Shown here piece by piece: positions 25,273 through 37,769 of a stretch of 64,000 nt of DNA. The DNA comes from Brugia malayi. Its lineage: Eukaryota; Nematoda; Chromadorea; Rhabditida; Onchocercidae. The notes under the pieces were generated by a model, which made no database searches, was not told where the DNA came from, and saw only the letters and a program-made list of their open reading frames with translations. Location of the stretch: contig NW_025062477.1 in the NCBI RefSeq assembly GCF_000002995.4, positions 6,420,649-6,484,648 of the forward strand, in the 5' to 3' direction. The position numbers and the translations under genes are program-made. Position 1 is the first letter of the stretch. Each line of letters begins with the position of its first letter.

Positions 25273-27837
25273 TGTGCATATGGGTGTGTCAAATTTTTCA
25301 TGGCTTAAATGGTAGCCAAAACAGCAAAATTAATCCTTCATTTGTTAGGAGATTTGATTTTGAATTTAATCTAGAAAGCATCAGCTTTACTGGGAATTCA
25401 TCAGCTTGCTAAATTGTTTGATTTTAAAGTGGTACTTATCCACTGGATTAATTTTTTTTTATTGTTGTTGTTGTTGTTGTTGATTTGGCTATCACTTAAG
25501 TTTGAGTTAGAATGATTAATAATTGCTTTGCTAATATGTTTTGTATTAGAAATAAGAACGTTAGCAATCTTCGAAATATTTCAAAAATTTCCTATTTCTA
25601 TCAAGTTTTTTAACTTTTTTCAAATGCTAAATATATTCAAATAATAGTAAATTAAAAAAAAAAATTATGATAGTAATAGGACAAAAGCACTAATATTAAC
25701 TGACGATAACGTATAATAATGTTATTAATAATGATCATTCAAATATATGAAGTGATCATGAAATAATCATTTTAATTACTTAATTAATAACGATGCTAAT
25801 GAGATCAGTGGAACTAATTAATTAGTAAACTATTAATTATACTATAATTAAAAGTAATTATGAATTAATTATTATGCAAGGTAATTATTCTAAATGACAT
25901 TTACTCTCATGGATGTCTAATTTGTGTTTTTCTTCTTTTTTACTTTCAAAAAAAGGAAGAAAATTCACAAAAAAATGTAAAAGTACACGAAGTTATAGTA
26001 AGCTGACGAATAAAAATGAATAAAGCAATTGAAAGGATAAACAAAATAAAGGGAAACAATGAGGGCAAATGATAAATGATTAGATAAAATGATATGATCA
26101 TTCTTCCCTTTCTCTCTTTTCATTCATTTAAATTTAGAAATAAAAAAGGAGTTGACAGCATTTACAAAGACAGCGAGATGAAAAGGCAAATGCTTTTGAC
26201 TATAATCAAATTTCATCAAATTTCAATGTGTCGTAATTTTGAAAAACACACTGAAGAAAAGAAGATTTCGTTTATTGCTAACAATTTGTGAAATTTTTCT
26301 TTTCCATTATTATTAGTATTTTATGTTATAATTTAATATTTAGAAAAGATTTAAGAAGTGAATAAAGCAATAATTTAATACTATTATTTAATGTAAATTT
26401 ATTAAGTGTAAAACATTTTAAATTTAAATTTTAGTGTTAAAAGGCTTCTATTATTTGTTCATAAAAAAAATATTAAAATAATAAAATTATTGTGTCTAAC
26501 AGATAATTTAATCAATAAGAACGATAACACTCCGAATTTCATAAATTATTTCCAAAGCTTATTATTCTGAAATTGCCCAATGGCCTATCAAGAAATCAAA
26601 AGTCTTCATTTGTTCATTTTTACAGAACACTTCATTATCTTTCATCCATTTGTTTCAGGGAGCATCTCTTAATGACAAAATGAAATTTACATTTATCATA
26701 ATGTCATATTACTGATCAATAAATCGATCGGTATTCAGCATGCATTTCATTTTAATTTTTTTTTATTTTTATAAAAACTGAAAAGTAAAATTGATGAATT
26801 TAATTTGTCAATTATTTGTATTTTCATAAGCATACATTTGTATCATAACATTGGTGATAAATTCATTTTTAAACGAATATATGAAAAATATATTAGAAAG
26901 ATACGATTGCATATTACTGTGATTTTATGCTCAATTTGAAGTATGAAGAAATTTTTTCAAATTTTTAAGCATTTAATCTAATGCATATACATTATGCCAA
27001 AAATTTTTTTTAGAGTATAAGAAAAACATATCTAGGAATTTGAACTGACATCATAAATTTCTTTTAAGAGAAGCAGTGCAAGTATTTTATTGAAGATAAA
27101 ATGATTGAAATTATTTTTGTAAATATTTGAACTTTGAAAAAAATGAATGAGGAATGAAAGAAAGGAAATGAAAAGAAAAAATTTTGGAAATATTTAGATT
27201 AAATTTGTTTATGCATGAAAAAATTATTCATTTGTAGGATTTTTTTATGAAAAGTGCCGAATTCAACAAATCAGAGCATGATAGAATAAATTGAATTATG
27301 TTTATCAATAATGTCATAAATTTAACATCATTAAAAAAATTTTTACAATAAACAATAGCAATATTAAATGTTTTATCACTTCATAATCATTGAAGTCGAG
27401 TGAAAACTATAGTTAATTAGCAATGTATCAATTCTTTTTTTTTTTTTTTTTTTTTGTTGGAAAAAGAAAAATTAATGCAATTTATAAATTTGGAAAAACC
27501 AATAAAATTAAGTTTTTTTTAAAAAAAAATGAACCATTTTTAAACTAATTAGAAGTTAAACTAATCAACAAACTAATAATGAGTTTTTTTTTGCGTGCAT
27601 ACATGCAAATGCATGTTGCATGCAAAAGTAGATATTTAATCCTAATTTATTTAATCTCCACATGCATATATCTAATAATTGATTAAACTTTGAACTTTAA
27701 TTGTTTAAATTTTTGCTCCCACAATAGACAAAATGCAATGAAATTGATTGAAGGTTCAAATATTTAACTCTTTATCGAATATTTATTTAAATCTAAACAA
27801 AAAAAAAAATCAGACAAAATAGCTCAATGATCATAAT

Positions 27838-27888
27838 AATGTCGTCCACTGCTACATCATAAGATTTCATTATTAGGAGGACGACATT
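27838..27888. repeat. Inverted repeat, 10-bp arms with 31-nt loop
   Basis: AATGTCGTCC at 27838-27847 is the exact reverse complement of GGACGACATT at 27879-27888. It is intergenic and could form a stem-loop. Confidence 0.6.
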
Positions 27889-28446
27889 TGACAATGAATG
27901 ACGAATTTGCATTCAATTAATCTGTGACATATTTTGAATTTCAATTCTTATTTCATTACTAAAAATTGCTAGCATTAACATGAACCATTTATTCACTATA
28001 ATAATGATATAACAGAAAAATCAGTAATAGAAATATGCATGTAATTTATTAATCGATAACCAAATTTTACATTTTAAAAATTGAAGAAAAGTTTGAAAAA
28101 ATGATAAACAAAAAATACAAAAAACTTTTAATTAAATTTTAACGCATTTAATTTAGTTTTCTTTTCTTTCCTAATTTCTCATAAATATTCAAAATTTGTT
28201 TAATTTGAAAATGAAAAGAAAACGAAGTTTATGTGCATTTCCAATGTCATTTTTCTTTTTGAAAATAAACTCATAATACTTTTAATATTGGAAAATATTT
28301 TAAAGTAATTTTTTTGTGATGATAACAGCTAGTAACTGTTGTTATCATAATTTTCTATTTATCAGTACAGGTAATTTTCAATTGTCTTATCATGAATGAG
28401 CAATACTTAAGAATAGTACTTATGACTAATAAATTATGGATTAGCT

Positions 28447-28575
28447 TCACTGAGCAGAATAATTTACTCTAAATCCTAATATCTTATCAATTACATCGAT
28501 ACCCTTTCCTCTAATATTTTCAGTTGCAACTATTTGCATCAATGTTCTCTTCGAAATATGTAAGATTTCTTTCAT
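28447..28575 (-). CDS. Candidate 42-aa small open frame (weak)
   Basis: ATG at 28575, stop at 28447. The residue make-up is balanced (IVATENIRGKGIDVIDKILG) rather than poly-Phe/Lys/Asn as in random AT-rich frames. No homology is recognised. It may be a stray exon downstream of the membrane-protein gene on the same strand, or chance. Confidence 0.15.
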   Translation of the reverse strand: MKEILHISKRTLMQIVATENIRGKGIDVIDKILGFRVNYSAQ

Positions 28576-29374
28576 TGTTAAAACTTGAAAAAGAATTTTA
28601 AAAAAAAAAAGAAGGAAAAGGAAACAAATGAAGAAGACTAAAAAAAGAAATGCAAAAAAAAAAAAAAAAGGATTATCTTACAATGATAAGAAGTAAGCAA
28701 GAAAAAATAAATCAGAAAAGAAGGGAAAAATTTTAAAGAAAACGCTTGAAAATTAATTACAATATATTTTGTGATATAACATTCAAACTTTCAAAGTACA
28801 CGTCAAATATTTGAATGATTACAAACGACAATATCAAAATTTTTTTCCTAAGCTACAAGCAAATGAATCGAAAGAATCCAAGTAATTGGCTTAAAATAAC
28901 ATTGATTAGTGACAAGTGATAAGATTCGTCAAAAAGGAAAATTTCATTTAAAGTCAAATAAAATTTTATTATTTAAATAAAAGTCAAAAAAAGGAAGATT
29001 TAGATATTACTACTACTACTGCTCTCATCATCTGGTAAACAAAAAGACAAGCAAATGAAATTTTCAAATCGATGAAAGAGAACGTTAGGACGTTATTTAC
29101 TAAAAGCATGGAGACCTTTGAATAATTCTAATTTCATGATTAAATTTTAAACCTAACTGTAATTGAGCTATAATTTGATTTACTCTCAATCAATATTTTT
29201 TTTTTTTTTTTTTTCTATAAAAAACAATCTTGCTTGGTTTTTTTCCATTGGTTGTTATTTCTATCAGAAAATTAACCCACTAGAAGAATTTCTTTAACAA
29301 AATGACACTAATTAATAATTAAAGTTGATGAAAACATGGATGTATTGCACAAATAATTTAAATATCAATTTTAA

Positions 29375-31431
29375 TTAACACCCTTTGATATTAATGAGCT
29401 GTTGATCTACAAAATATAATCCATATGAAAGATTTCGCCATCTCCACTGGACTGATTGCATCGTACTTCGAAGACATTCTGTCCACGAACTCCATGGTAA
29501 AGTTGAAATTTCTTGATAGTTACACCGATGCCTCATACCATCTGCTGATGCAATCTGAAATAAACTTTTTTAAATTTGAATGCTTATCTATTTATAACTT
29601 CAATGAATTTATTGATTAATTAAATAGAAATAGAGACATAGAAAATTTCATTTCTTTCATTTGTTCAATTGATATTAACCAACAAAAACAAAAACATCAA
29701 CATCAACTTTTAGAATTAAATTCAAGTTTATTGTATTACATTGCATTGCAAACATGACAAGCTTAGAACTAATAAATTAATTAACCTGTCTCATTAGTAA
29801 ATTATGTTCATCATTTTCCAATCGAATTAAACGCTCAGAATTAAGCATCCCATATGCTGTAAATGAAATCCACCAACCTGAAAAATGATTACGATGATAA
29901 ATTTGGCTGATTAAATTAATTTAATATATTTTCAACTAAGTTTAAAACTCAATATTTGGCAATTTGAAAATTTAATTAATAGATGATCTGCCTTTTGTTA
30001 TATGTTTTTTAACATTTGAAATGAAATATTCAGATTATCATTAAGTGCTATATGGATTCATTGAAATATATGAAGAAGAATTGAAAGCTGCAAGTAGAAA
30101 TTTTTAAATTCTTAATTTACCGAACATAGCAATAATGAAAATAATAAATGTTATTGATAAGATTATAAATGTCATGCAGAATGATATTTTAGCATAAAGT
30201 CGTATTCGGCGTTTCACTTTCACTTCCAGAATTTTTGGATCGTAATGCAGAGGCGCCTGCAAGAACTATAATATGTGAAAGTGAAAATTGAGTAAAGAAC
30301 GAAGTTGGAAGATTATTAACGGCCATAATATTGTATTCTTCAGATTAAGCATAGTCGGAGGAAAGTCGGAAATAACCTCACTCAGACTTGCACTTACCAA
30401 TACCAATTTTCTTCTAAATCCAATGTAATATTTTAATTTTAAGATTCACTTTGATTAGTCCAACTTTAAATTAGACATTTTAAAATTGTAGGTCTTCATT
30501 TTACACTGTGAAATATGTAAAAAGGCTTCCTATCATCATAAGTTTTTCAAGTTTTTCATGTTAAATGTAATATCCAAGTTAAATGAACCGCTGTCCCTTG
30601 TGTACGATCGTCATCCAAAATATATGTAGATTCGTTCGGGAGTGGTAAATGTAATGACGCAGGTATTTGCTTCGCTGTTTGCGCTTCTTGTAGTGTAACG
30701 TCAGATTGTGTTCGATCAAGTAAGGGAACAGAATCTATTTGATTAAAACTTAAAGCTAGTTTTTAATTAAACTTTCCTTGAAGGTGAAAAATGGATTTTA
30801 TTAATAATTAATTGTTGATTTCTGAAATCATGCCAATATCATCATTTAATACGAATATGCAAACAAATTTGCTAAATCGTACATGACTTTTTACTTTTTT
30901 TATTTGCTAATAGTTTTCTCTTTTTTTTTTATTGAAATGCTTTTTTTGAATTTATACCTTTATTTGAAAACGTGACAAAATTATGGTTCCATATTGTCTT
31001 GGTGACAAAGTTCGTTCATTTGTTCGATGAAGAAATACCGACAGTTAGACAAACAATCAGATATTAAGCGTAGAAAAGACTAATAGAAGGAAATGATATT
31101 ACCAAAATATGAATTTTTTTTTATTTATCAAAACTAATGACTGTCAACTTCGCCGGTATTTGATAGCTATTACATATTGATGGACAGTTAGCTACATTTC
31201 CAAGTATGTACAGTTTCCATTATAGTATTTGGATAAAAATATAATCATACAGTTGTAATTAGTTTTATTCAAATTTTAATCAAGTGATATTATACCTGTT
31301 TTTGTTAATATGTTTTTTTGAATATCTTCGTTTGATTTAGTTTTTAATTGATCAGATGGCTCTTTACCTAATTCGCCATCTTCCACTACTGATTCTTCCA
31401 AACGTTCCAATGGTTTCGGTATTTTTTTTCC
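29375..31431 (-). CDS. Unrecognised membrane protein, probably type II, with a thrombospondin-like C-terminal exon
   Basis: Exons in transcript order: 31431-31296, 30734-30589, 30256-30121, 29877-29786, 29554-29375; all phases agree, 690 nt including the stop. The first coding exon has no ATG, so the start lies upstream. An 18-nt mini-exon at 31886-31869 (MSFLKI, donor GTAAGG, phase 0) would fit. The chain has an acidic/polar N-terminal part of about 100 residues, a basic KVKRRIRLYAK patch, one long hydrophobic segment (FCMTFIILSITFIIFIIAMF, then GWWISF), and an ectodomain with three Cys including PWSSWTEC followed by QWRWR, which recalls a degenerate TSP1 repeat. Positive charge before the segment suggests cytosol-in topology. 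If exon 4 reads through its donor it stops after VN at 29777. Function is unknown; the ekl-4 gene is divergent on the other side. Confidence 0.65.
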
Positions 31432-31868
31432 CTGAAGAATAACAGTGATAATTTAACATTTGCATCGATGACATGTATAATAGATTTAAAATTCAAGAAT
31501 ATGAAAATTCCTGTTAAGAAATCATTGAAATAATCGATAAAAGTAAAAGTGATGTTGAAGTTATTCTAATAAAACATAAGCATAGTCAATGTAGCTAATA
31601 TTATTCGTTTATGTATCTGTGCAACTATTTTGATATGTTGCAGATTTGCGCTTTATTAAATTTGGGAAAAAACAGAACTATACTTTTCGAATTTTAAGTG
31701 ATATATTAAGTAGATTGCGAATTTTCGTCAAATTGCGAAGAGAGCTTTTTTTGGCAGCTGAGCTTTCCAGTTCTTTCCTTTTTAACTCATTTTCATCCTT
31801 TACTTTGCTATCTTTACTTCTGAATAACTCGTAATTATTTAATAAAATACCAACGTTTCATTCCTTAC

Positions 31869-31886
31869 TATTTTTAAAAAACTCAT
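31869..31886 (-). CDS. Possible 18-nt first coding exon of the unrecognised membrane protein
   Basis: The minus strand reads ATG AGT TTT TTA AAA ATA, then a GTAAGG donor. It joins exon 31431-31296 in phase 0. The donor is good, but nothing else supports it and no clear acceptor precedes it. Confidence 0.3.
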
Positions 31887-34022
31887 AAGATTTCACTTTA
31901 AAAAAATTTACGCTGCTAAATTCTTTAAGCTGGCGTTTTTTGGCGATGTATTTGTTTTCGGAAAATTGTCATTTCCTACAAATCTGTTTATTGTTTATTT
32001 TTAACCATTTATTGTTTTATTGTTTATTTTGTGTGCTTTATTGTTGATTTTACGTTTATCTTAGTATTTATTGTTTATTTTTCAAATTAAATTGACAAGC
32101 AAGCTAGGAACATTTGAGCCACAAAACTAAGTAAAGAAACTTCTGAAAGCTTTAGAAGCAAATCTTTACCATTCCCAATCTAACAAATCTTTTTTACAAT
32201 ACTTCGTAGTATTTTAAATGCTTTTTTGGTAAAAATTGTTTAGAAAAACTTTTGGAGAGTATATGTGAAAATTCAACTTTATTATGCCATTTTGAAAAGT
32301 CCTTCAAATGCTCATCTTAGAGACTGTTTTGAAAGATAAACAAAGTATAAGCCTGCCAACTTCTAAAATGCAAAGGCAAAAATTTATATCTATCTAGCAA
32401 TCAATCCTTTTATCTCGTCTGCAGAAATTTCTGAGATAATTTGATCCGCGATCAAAATGATACTTTTCTTGCGTACCAGTAGTTAGATATTCACTAATTG
32501 GCATAGAGAGATCGCCTAACAAATACAATGAATAAACAAAATGACCAGTTTGTTTGATTTTATTTCATTTATATTCCAATTCATTAATATAAATTTCCAC
32601 AATATGTAAATTAGTGCGTAACTCTCAGAAGTTTTAATAAACAAAGTGGTTACTTCGTTTTTGAAGAATTTGAATTCAAAATTGATCATACGATGATGGT
32701 TGCTGTTTGATCACTGTTCTGGGAAATAATCTTTCGGAGTAAAAGTTAGAGAAGGTTAATAATTTCTCTTGGAGAATTTCTCTTTCCCTGATCTCGGGGA
32801 GACTCGTTTGATCTAGATGTTCATAGTGTGAGATAAGGCAAGAATACAATTCCTTTATAAATAGAAATAAAAGTACAATAAATTTTGTAAAGGAAAATTA
32901 AAATACGAGTAGTGGAAATCCTTAGATAAGTTGAACTTTACCTTTGTGTATTTACATAAGTATAATTAAGATGGAAGTGTTCCTAATAAAACCTTTACTA
33001 AGTTTCAAAGGTCATCATACAGTAATGTAAATAAGACAAAAAAGGTGATTTAAGGTGACAAACATCAGACTGGAAACAATGTATAAAGGATTTAATGAGG
33101 TAAACATTATATTGGAAATATGTGAGTTCAAACATCTGCATATAATTTGCAAAGGTTTTGCATCGGACACATCCTTTATAATATTTTAGAGTTTGGCAAT
33201 ATTAGAAATTCGCATAACTGTTGAATATAATGTGATAAACAATCCCATTTGTTAAATGATAGAAAATGAACTTTGTGGGTCTTACAATCAAATATCAATG
33301 ATTATTTATTTGAATTAATTGATCAAGTTTAATTTGTCAGAATTAATTTGAAAAGCCAGTTTAGATCCGAGCAATTACTGAAGAAAAATCAAACAGAAGG
33401 AAAATGCAAGTTCTAAGAATTGAATCACAGAGATCTGAAGTCAATCAAACCGAGCCTGTCACGGTAACACAGACAATATGGTTTGTATGTTGTGACGGCT
33501 TAATTTTTAGAGAGATAGTATGTGTGTTTGATGAGTTTGTTATCGTTTGAGATTGTTGTCCATGTGTAGAGCGGGGAGGGAGTGTGCTGGTGAAGGGGAG
33601 TGCCATAGATTGTTAAACATTTGTGAAGGGCAGTGCGCAGGGATTGAAAGAAATGCTAAATAGTGAATACTTGTAGTGAGAAAAGTATAGAGATGGGAAG
33701 TTCGTTAGTTTATAGTTGTGATGAGAGTATCATTCGTTTATGTTTTTGTAATTAACTGATTACTTCACTTTTCATATTGAATGGCTGGAGCTGTGTAGGC
33801 AGTGATCATTTATAGTATTAAATGATAAGTGGTAATGTGCTGTGATCTGAATATCTTCGCTCCAGGAAAAAATAAATGAATTTTCAACGCTTTGAAAAAT
33901 ATAGTTGGACACTGTGAAATATAAAATTTGTCTTAGATTATTTTCAATCAAAATTCATAGTTAAATGATTGGGCAAATGTCGGCGGTAAATATGTTGCCA
34001 TACATCTTATATGGCTTTTAGG
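31887..34022. other. Divergent intergenic region before ekl-4/DMAP1
   Basis: No open frame worth calling. Repeated TTTATTGTTTATTTT units lie at about 31984-32080. A G-rich patch at 33569-33602 stands out about 420 nt upstream of the ekl-4 start. The region likely carries the promoters or outrons of the two divergent genes. Confidence 0.5.
34020..34022 (+). promoter_or_regulatory. Splice acceptor one base before the ekl-4 start codon
   Basis: GGCTTTTAG ends at 34021, then a single G and the ATG at 34023, the pattern of a spliced-leader acceptor. It argues for ATG 34023 over the in-frame ATG at 34011, which would lie inside the outron. Confidence 0.6.
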
Positions 34023-37000
34023 ATGAATACAGCGGATGCGCAGGACATCCTTGGCTTAAGCAGCAGTGCAGGAAAGGACGATGGCTTAATTCCAGCTGGT
34101 GGCTTAACAGATGTTGATCGGAAGGTTTTGTTTTATTGTCGAATTTGTTTATTTATTGTCAGTTCAAGTAATTATATGTATAATTTAAATATTAAACATT
34201 CGACGAATAGATGTTATGCCAAACATTGATCATTGAATGAAAATGAATACTGATTTTAAGTAATTATAGATTTGCATGAAGCGAGATTTATATTCAGCTT
34301 AATATGTTGTATTTTCCACAGATTTCCAAATTGAAATAAAGAAATCATCGCCAGCTATTCAAATTTCAACTTTCATTCGAGGGATTTAAATTGACTCGTG
34401 AGTGCTCGTTACAGCATAAGAAATCACACCGTAGTGATGCATATTTCAAGCGACCAGAAGGTATGCATCGTGAATTATACAATTTGTTGGACCGAGAACG
34501 GAATTTTGCGGCTCTTATGCCGACAACTACTAAAAACACCGGCTACTGTCATCAGAAAGCTCGAGTAAGGGTTTTCAAATAAAAAGGAAGAGAGAAATTT
34601 AGAAAAGATTTAGGTTTTTTGGTGAATTTATTCCTTGGGTGCACGTATTTTGAGTTAATCTTTGTCGTATGATTTTTTTTTTTTTTTTTGTTTTTTGTTT
34701 GATATAATGTTTTAATTATAGGTGAATGTATAATGTTATAAATTTCGATTAATTTGTATAATGACTTTTTGTGTAAGATTGGTATGAAGCGTGTTCGGCC
34801 ATGGGAATGGACTCCATTTGAAAATGCTGCTCGTACCGATGGCTTGAAATTAAATCATTGGAAACGGGCGGATAAAGTGGATGATGTTTACCCATTTGCT
34901 AGATTCAACAAGGTGTACTATTTTTTTTTTCTTCATGTTTATTCTATGGTTTCTCTTTATCAGTTTGTGGAACATGCATCCACACAGGCATCATCATCTG
35001 ACCGTTTTCTGGTTGTTATTCACACAAGACATACATCGCTTGACTTTTCAATGTAAAATAGCAAACAGGCATTTGTGACTGCTGATATGGTTTCGTAAAG
35101 GTTTTCCTAACAACTGTTTAACTCTAAGGTGTATGGTTTATGTTTTTAGCTTCTATTCATATTGCTTTTGTTGAATATTTCCATTACTGTAATGCTTAAT
35201 TTTTATCAGTTTAACTTCTGAATTGTACATTGTCTTGAGTGTATTTTATGTTCGTTATTTATAAAATGTGATATTCGACGAAATTCGTAATATAGCTTAT
35301 TGTGAAGATTTAGGTTATCAATGTGCCAACATTCACTGATGCTGAATATGACAAATGTTTAAATTCCGCAAAATGGAGCAAAAGGGATACCCGCCATCTG
35401 TTCGATCTTTGTCGGCGTTTTGATTTAAGGTGTGAAGCTAAGTTGATTGCGGTTGAAATCAAATTCAATAAAGTTGTGTTTAGGAGTACTCTGACAGTGA
35501 TCTCTTGCTAATGTTGAAGTTTTTGCAGGTGGGTAATTATTGTAGACAGGTGGGAAGGTTCAACTCGTCGTACTATGGAAGAGATGAAGGAACGGTTTTA
35601 TAATGCAATAAATGAACTGCACGCATTGAAAAATGAAACTGCAGATGCGCTATATTATGATGCGGAACATGAAAAGAGACGGAAAGAACAACTGATAAAA
35701 CAGTGGAATCGTACAGAACAGCAGGTAACTTTTCATGCTCTTATTTTAGAAGTACGACCTAAAATGTGGAAGGTAACTTCAAGGCAGAAACTACATTGGA
35801 AATTTTGCATGTTTTGCTGTGGTATTTAAATTGGTGAAATGTTACTGTCGACACATTTGAAAGTGTTTTCAGATCGAAGAAGAAGAAATGTTGATTGCTG
35901 AGTTAAAGAAAATTGAGGTACGTAAACGCGAGCGTGAGAGGAAAGCTCAAGACCTCCAAAAATTAATCACTGCAGGTGAAAGAACACCTGCATCGCCATC
36001 CACTTCGTAAGTTGTATTTGTAAAATCCTTTGAATTCCATTTAATTTCTCATTAAGGACTGCCGTGTTGAGCTTCAGTTTTTTTTTTTTTTTTTTTACTT
36101 TTTGTACATCTTTGTTACCTTTCCTCTCCGTTATCTTCAATTTAATATCTTTTTATCATTATATTTGTTATTTTGCATCGGTATTGCAGTGAATTTTAAT
36201 GAATTTGTTATTTTAGCATGTTATATCTGATTTTGTTTGGTATATGTATTTGCTAAAATTTTGTAATTTTGTTAGTAAGTTTAAGGCGATAGAATGAGAA
36301 AAGGATGAAAAGTAGAAATACGAATCAAAAATTGTGAACTGATAGCCAGTAAGGAATTAATGAATAGGAGCAAGTTAAAAAGCTTGGATTTGTAACGTAA
36401 ACATTTCTAGTTTATTATTTGAATTTTCTTTTGCAGTACTGTATCTGTTGTTCCCAGCTCTAATATGAAAAAATCTCACAAGTCTCGACTGCTCAAGACT
36501 TCGTCTATACCAAATCCCTCCATTAGTGCATCATTTATCCAGGTAACAGTTTTTTTGTTTGTTTTTTTACAGTAATTCTGCGGTACGATTTCTAATTACC
36601 AAAATGAAAGTGTGGAACTAAATGAATGATATTTTAGGATCACTCAAATCTACGATTTCCGGAATTCCGAAGCGCTGGCGCACATTTGAGGAGTCAAGAA
36701 ATGAAATTACCAACTAATATAGGACAGAAAAAATTGAAAAATATTGAAACTGTCATTGAAAAGCTCAAACTTGGTAACTTTGTTATTTTGATAGTTATTT
36801 TTGATGATTTCATGTAATTAAACCTACTTTTTTCCCAGATCTGTGTCATCTTTTTCAAGGAAAACTAGAATCACTGAGTTTCATCAAAATTCGATCAGAC
36901 GAGAAGATTTCACACAAGACTGTTAAACAAGTTTCTATACTTTTTAAAGATTTGGTACCATTCGGAGTGGCAGATATTGTGAAAGGTTATAACGAATTTC

Positions 37001-37769
37001 GAGCTCGTATTGTGCTCCTGCAAGAACTGAAGCATTCATTGCATTCAGCTGAATTTGAGTTAGAGTCACTAAGAACACGTTATAATGCTTTAAGTGGAAA
37101 GGTTAGCTTATATTTGTTTTGTTGCTAATATTCAGTGCAAGTGGTTTAAAGTGGAACTTGGATTTCACTGTTATAAATATGACGTGGATAAGCTCTAGCT
37201 TAAACAATAAATTTGAACAGATCAGTTACCAATGAACAAATGAAACATCGGCTGATAGGAAAATAATTTCTTTGATTCCAGACCATTGCTGATTTCTTCT
37301 GATTGAATAACTGGAGGTTTTTAATCAAAAATTCATGTCTATAAGTTGGACTTTATTTGTCATTTTATAGACTTTCGATATTGAGCCCAGAATGAGGGTA
37401 CGAACAGCAAGTGAATCAAGTGTTACGGATGCACCGCAATTAGGTACTGAGGGTGCACCAACGACGAGCCGAACAATCACTGATATGATTGAATTGACCA
37501 CTTCCTTACCGCAGACGGTATTATTATATTGCTTTATTTTTTTCAAAAATCAGTAGTTTCACTTTAGTTTTGTTTCTCCATTATATTTTGAAAACATATT
37601 CTTCTTGTTTTAATCTTTTCTTTCTAAAATCAGGATGTTATAAAATTTTTTGTTTCACTTTATTTTTTCTTAATTAGTAACTCCATCTTTACAGATGAGA
37701 AAACGCAAAGCACCATCTTCATCAACTTCTCCATCGCCAGTCGATAATCGGAGGCTTCGGAAGTCCTGA
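34023..37769 (+). CDS. ekl-4: DMAP1 orthologue (EKL-4), NuA4/TIP60-complex subunit
   Basis: Nuclear chromatin factor. DMAP1/Eaf2-type proteins are subunits of the NuA4/TIP60 acetyltransferase and SWR1/SRCAP remodelling complexes. Exons: 34023-34124, 34415-34564, 34778-34912, 35314-35429, 35529-35724, 35873-36006, 36437-36542, 36638-36773, 36839-37101, 37371-37517, 37695-37769; 1560 nt, 519 aa. Marks in order: DAQDILGL at the N-terminus, FKRPEGMHRELYNLL, KRVRPWEWTPF, YPFARFNK, the SANT/Myb-like region (WSKRDTRHLFDLCRRFDLR with VIIVDRW), the basic helix HEKRRKEQL with WNRTEQQ, KIEVRKRERERKAQDLQKLI, then LRSQEMKLPTNIGQKK, a coiled C-terminal part and a basic tail ending RRLRKS. Order and spacing follow human DMAP1 throughout, and nothing is missing. 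Confidence 0.97.

Larger units (their letters stand above)
18107..29374. other. Gene-poor intergenic region of about 11 kb
   Basis: Very AT-rich, with homopolymer A/T runs (for example about 22668, 24102 and 27436), dinucleotide repeats at 24811-24830 and 25205-25272, a GTT run near 25460 and TTAA runs. No open frame shows recognisable homology. The 103-residue minus frame at 24230-23919 includes poly-T-encoded Phe and is not called. Weak candidates are entered separately at 19868-18738 and 28575-28447. Confidence 0.6.

Noticed and set aside
25119..25412. Cys/Val-rich plus frame and His/Thr-rich minus frame
   Set aside because: Both are translations of the (GT)n microsatellite.
29425..29619. 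64-residue plus-strand frame
   Set aside because: The opposite strand has a strong acceptor (TTTATTTCAG), matching phase with the upstream exon and a Trp/Cys pattern, so the minus strand is preferred.
37325..37546. 73-residue minus-strand frame
   Set aside because: It is antisense to ekl-4 exon 10.
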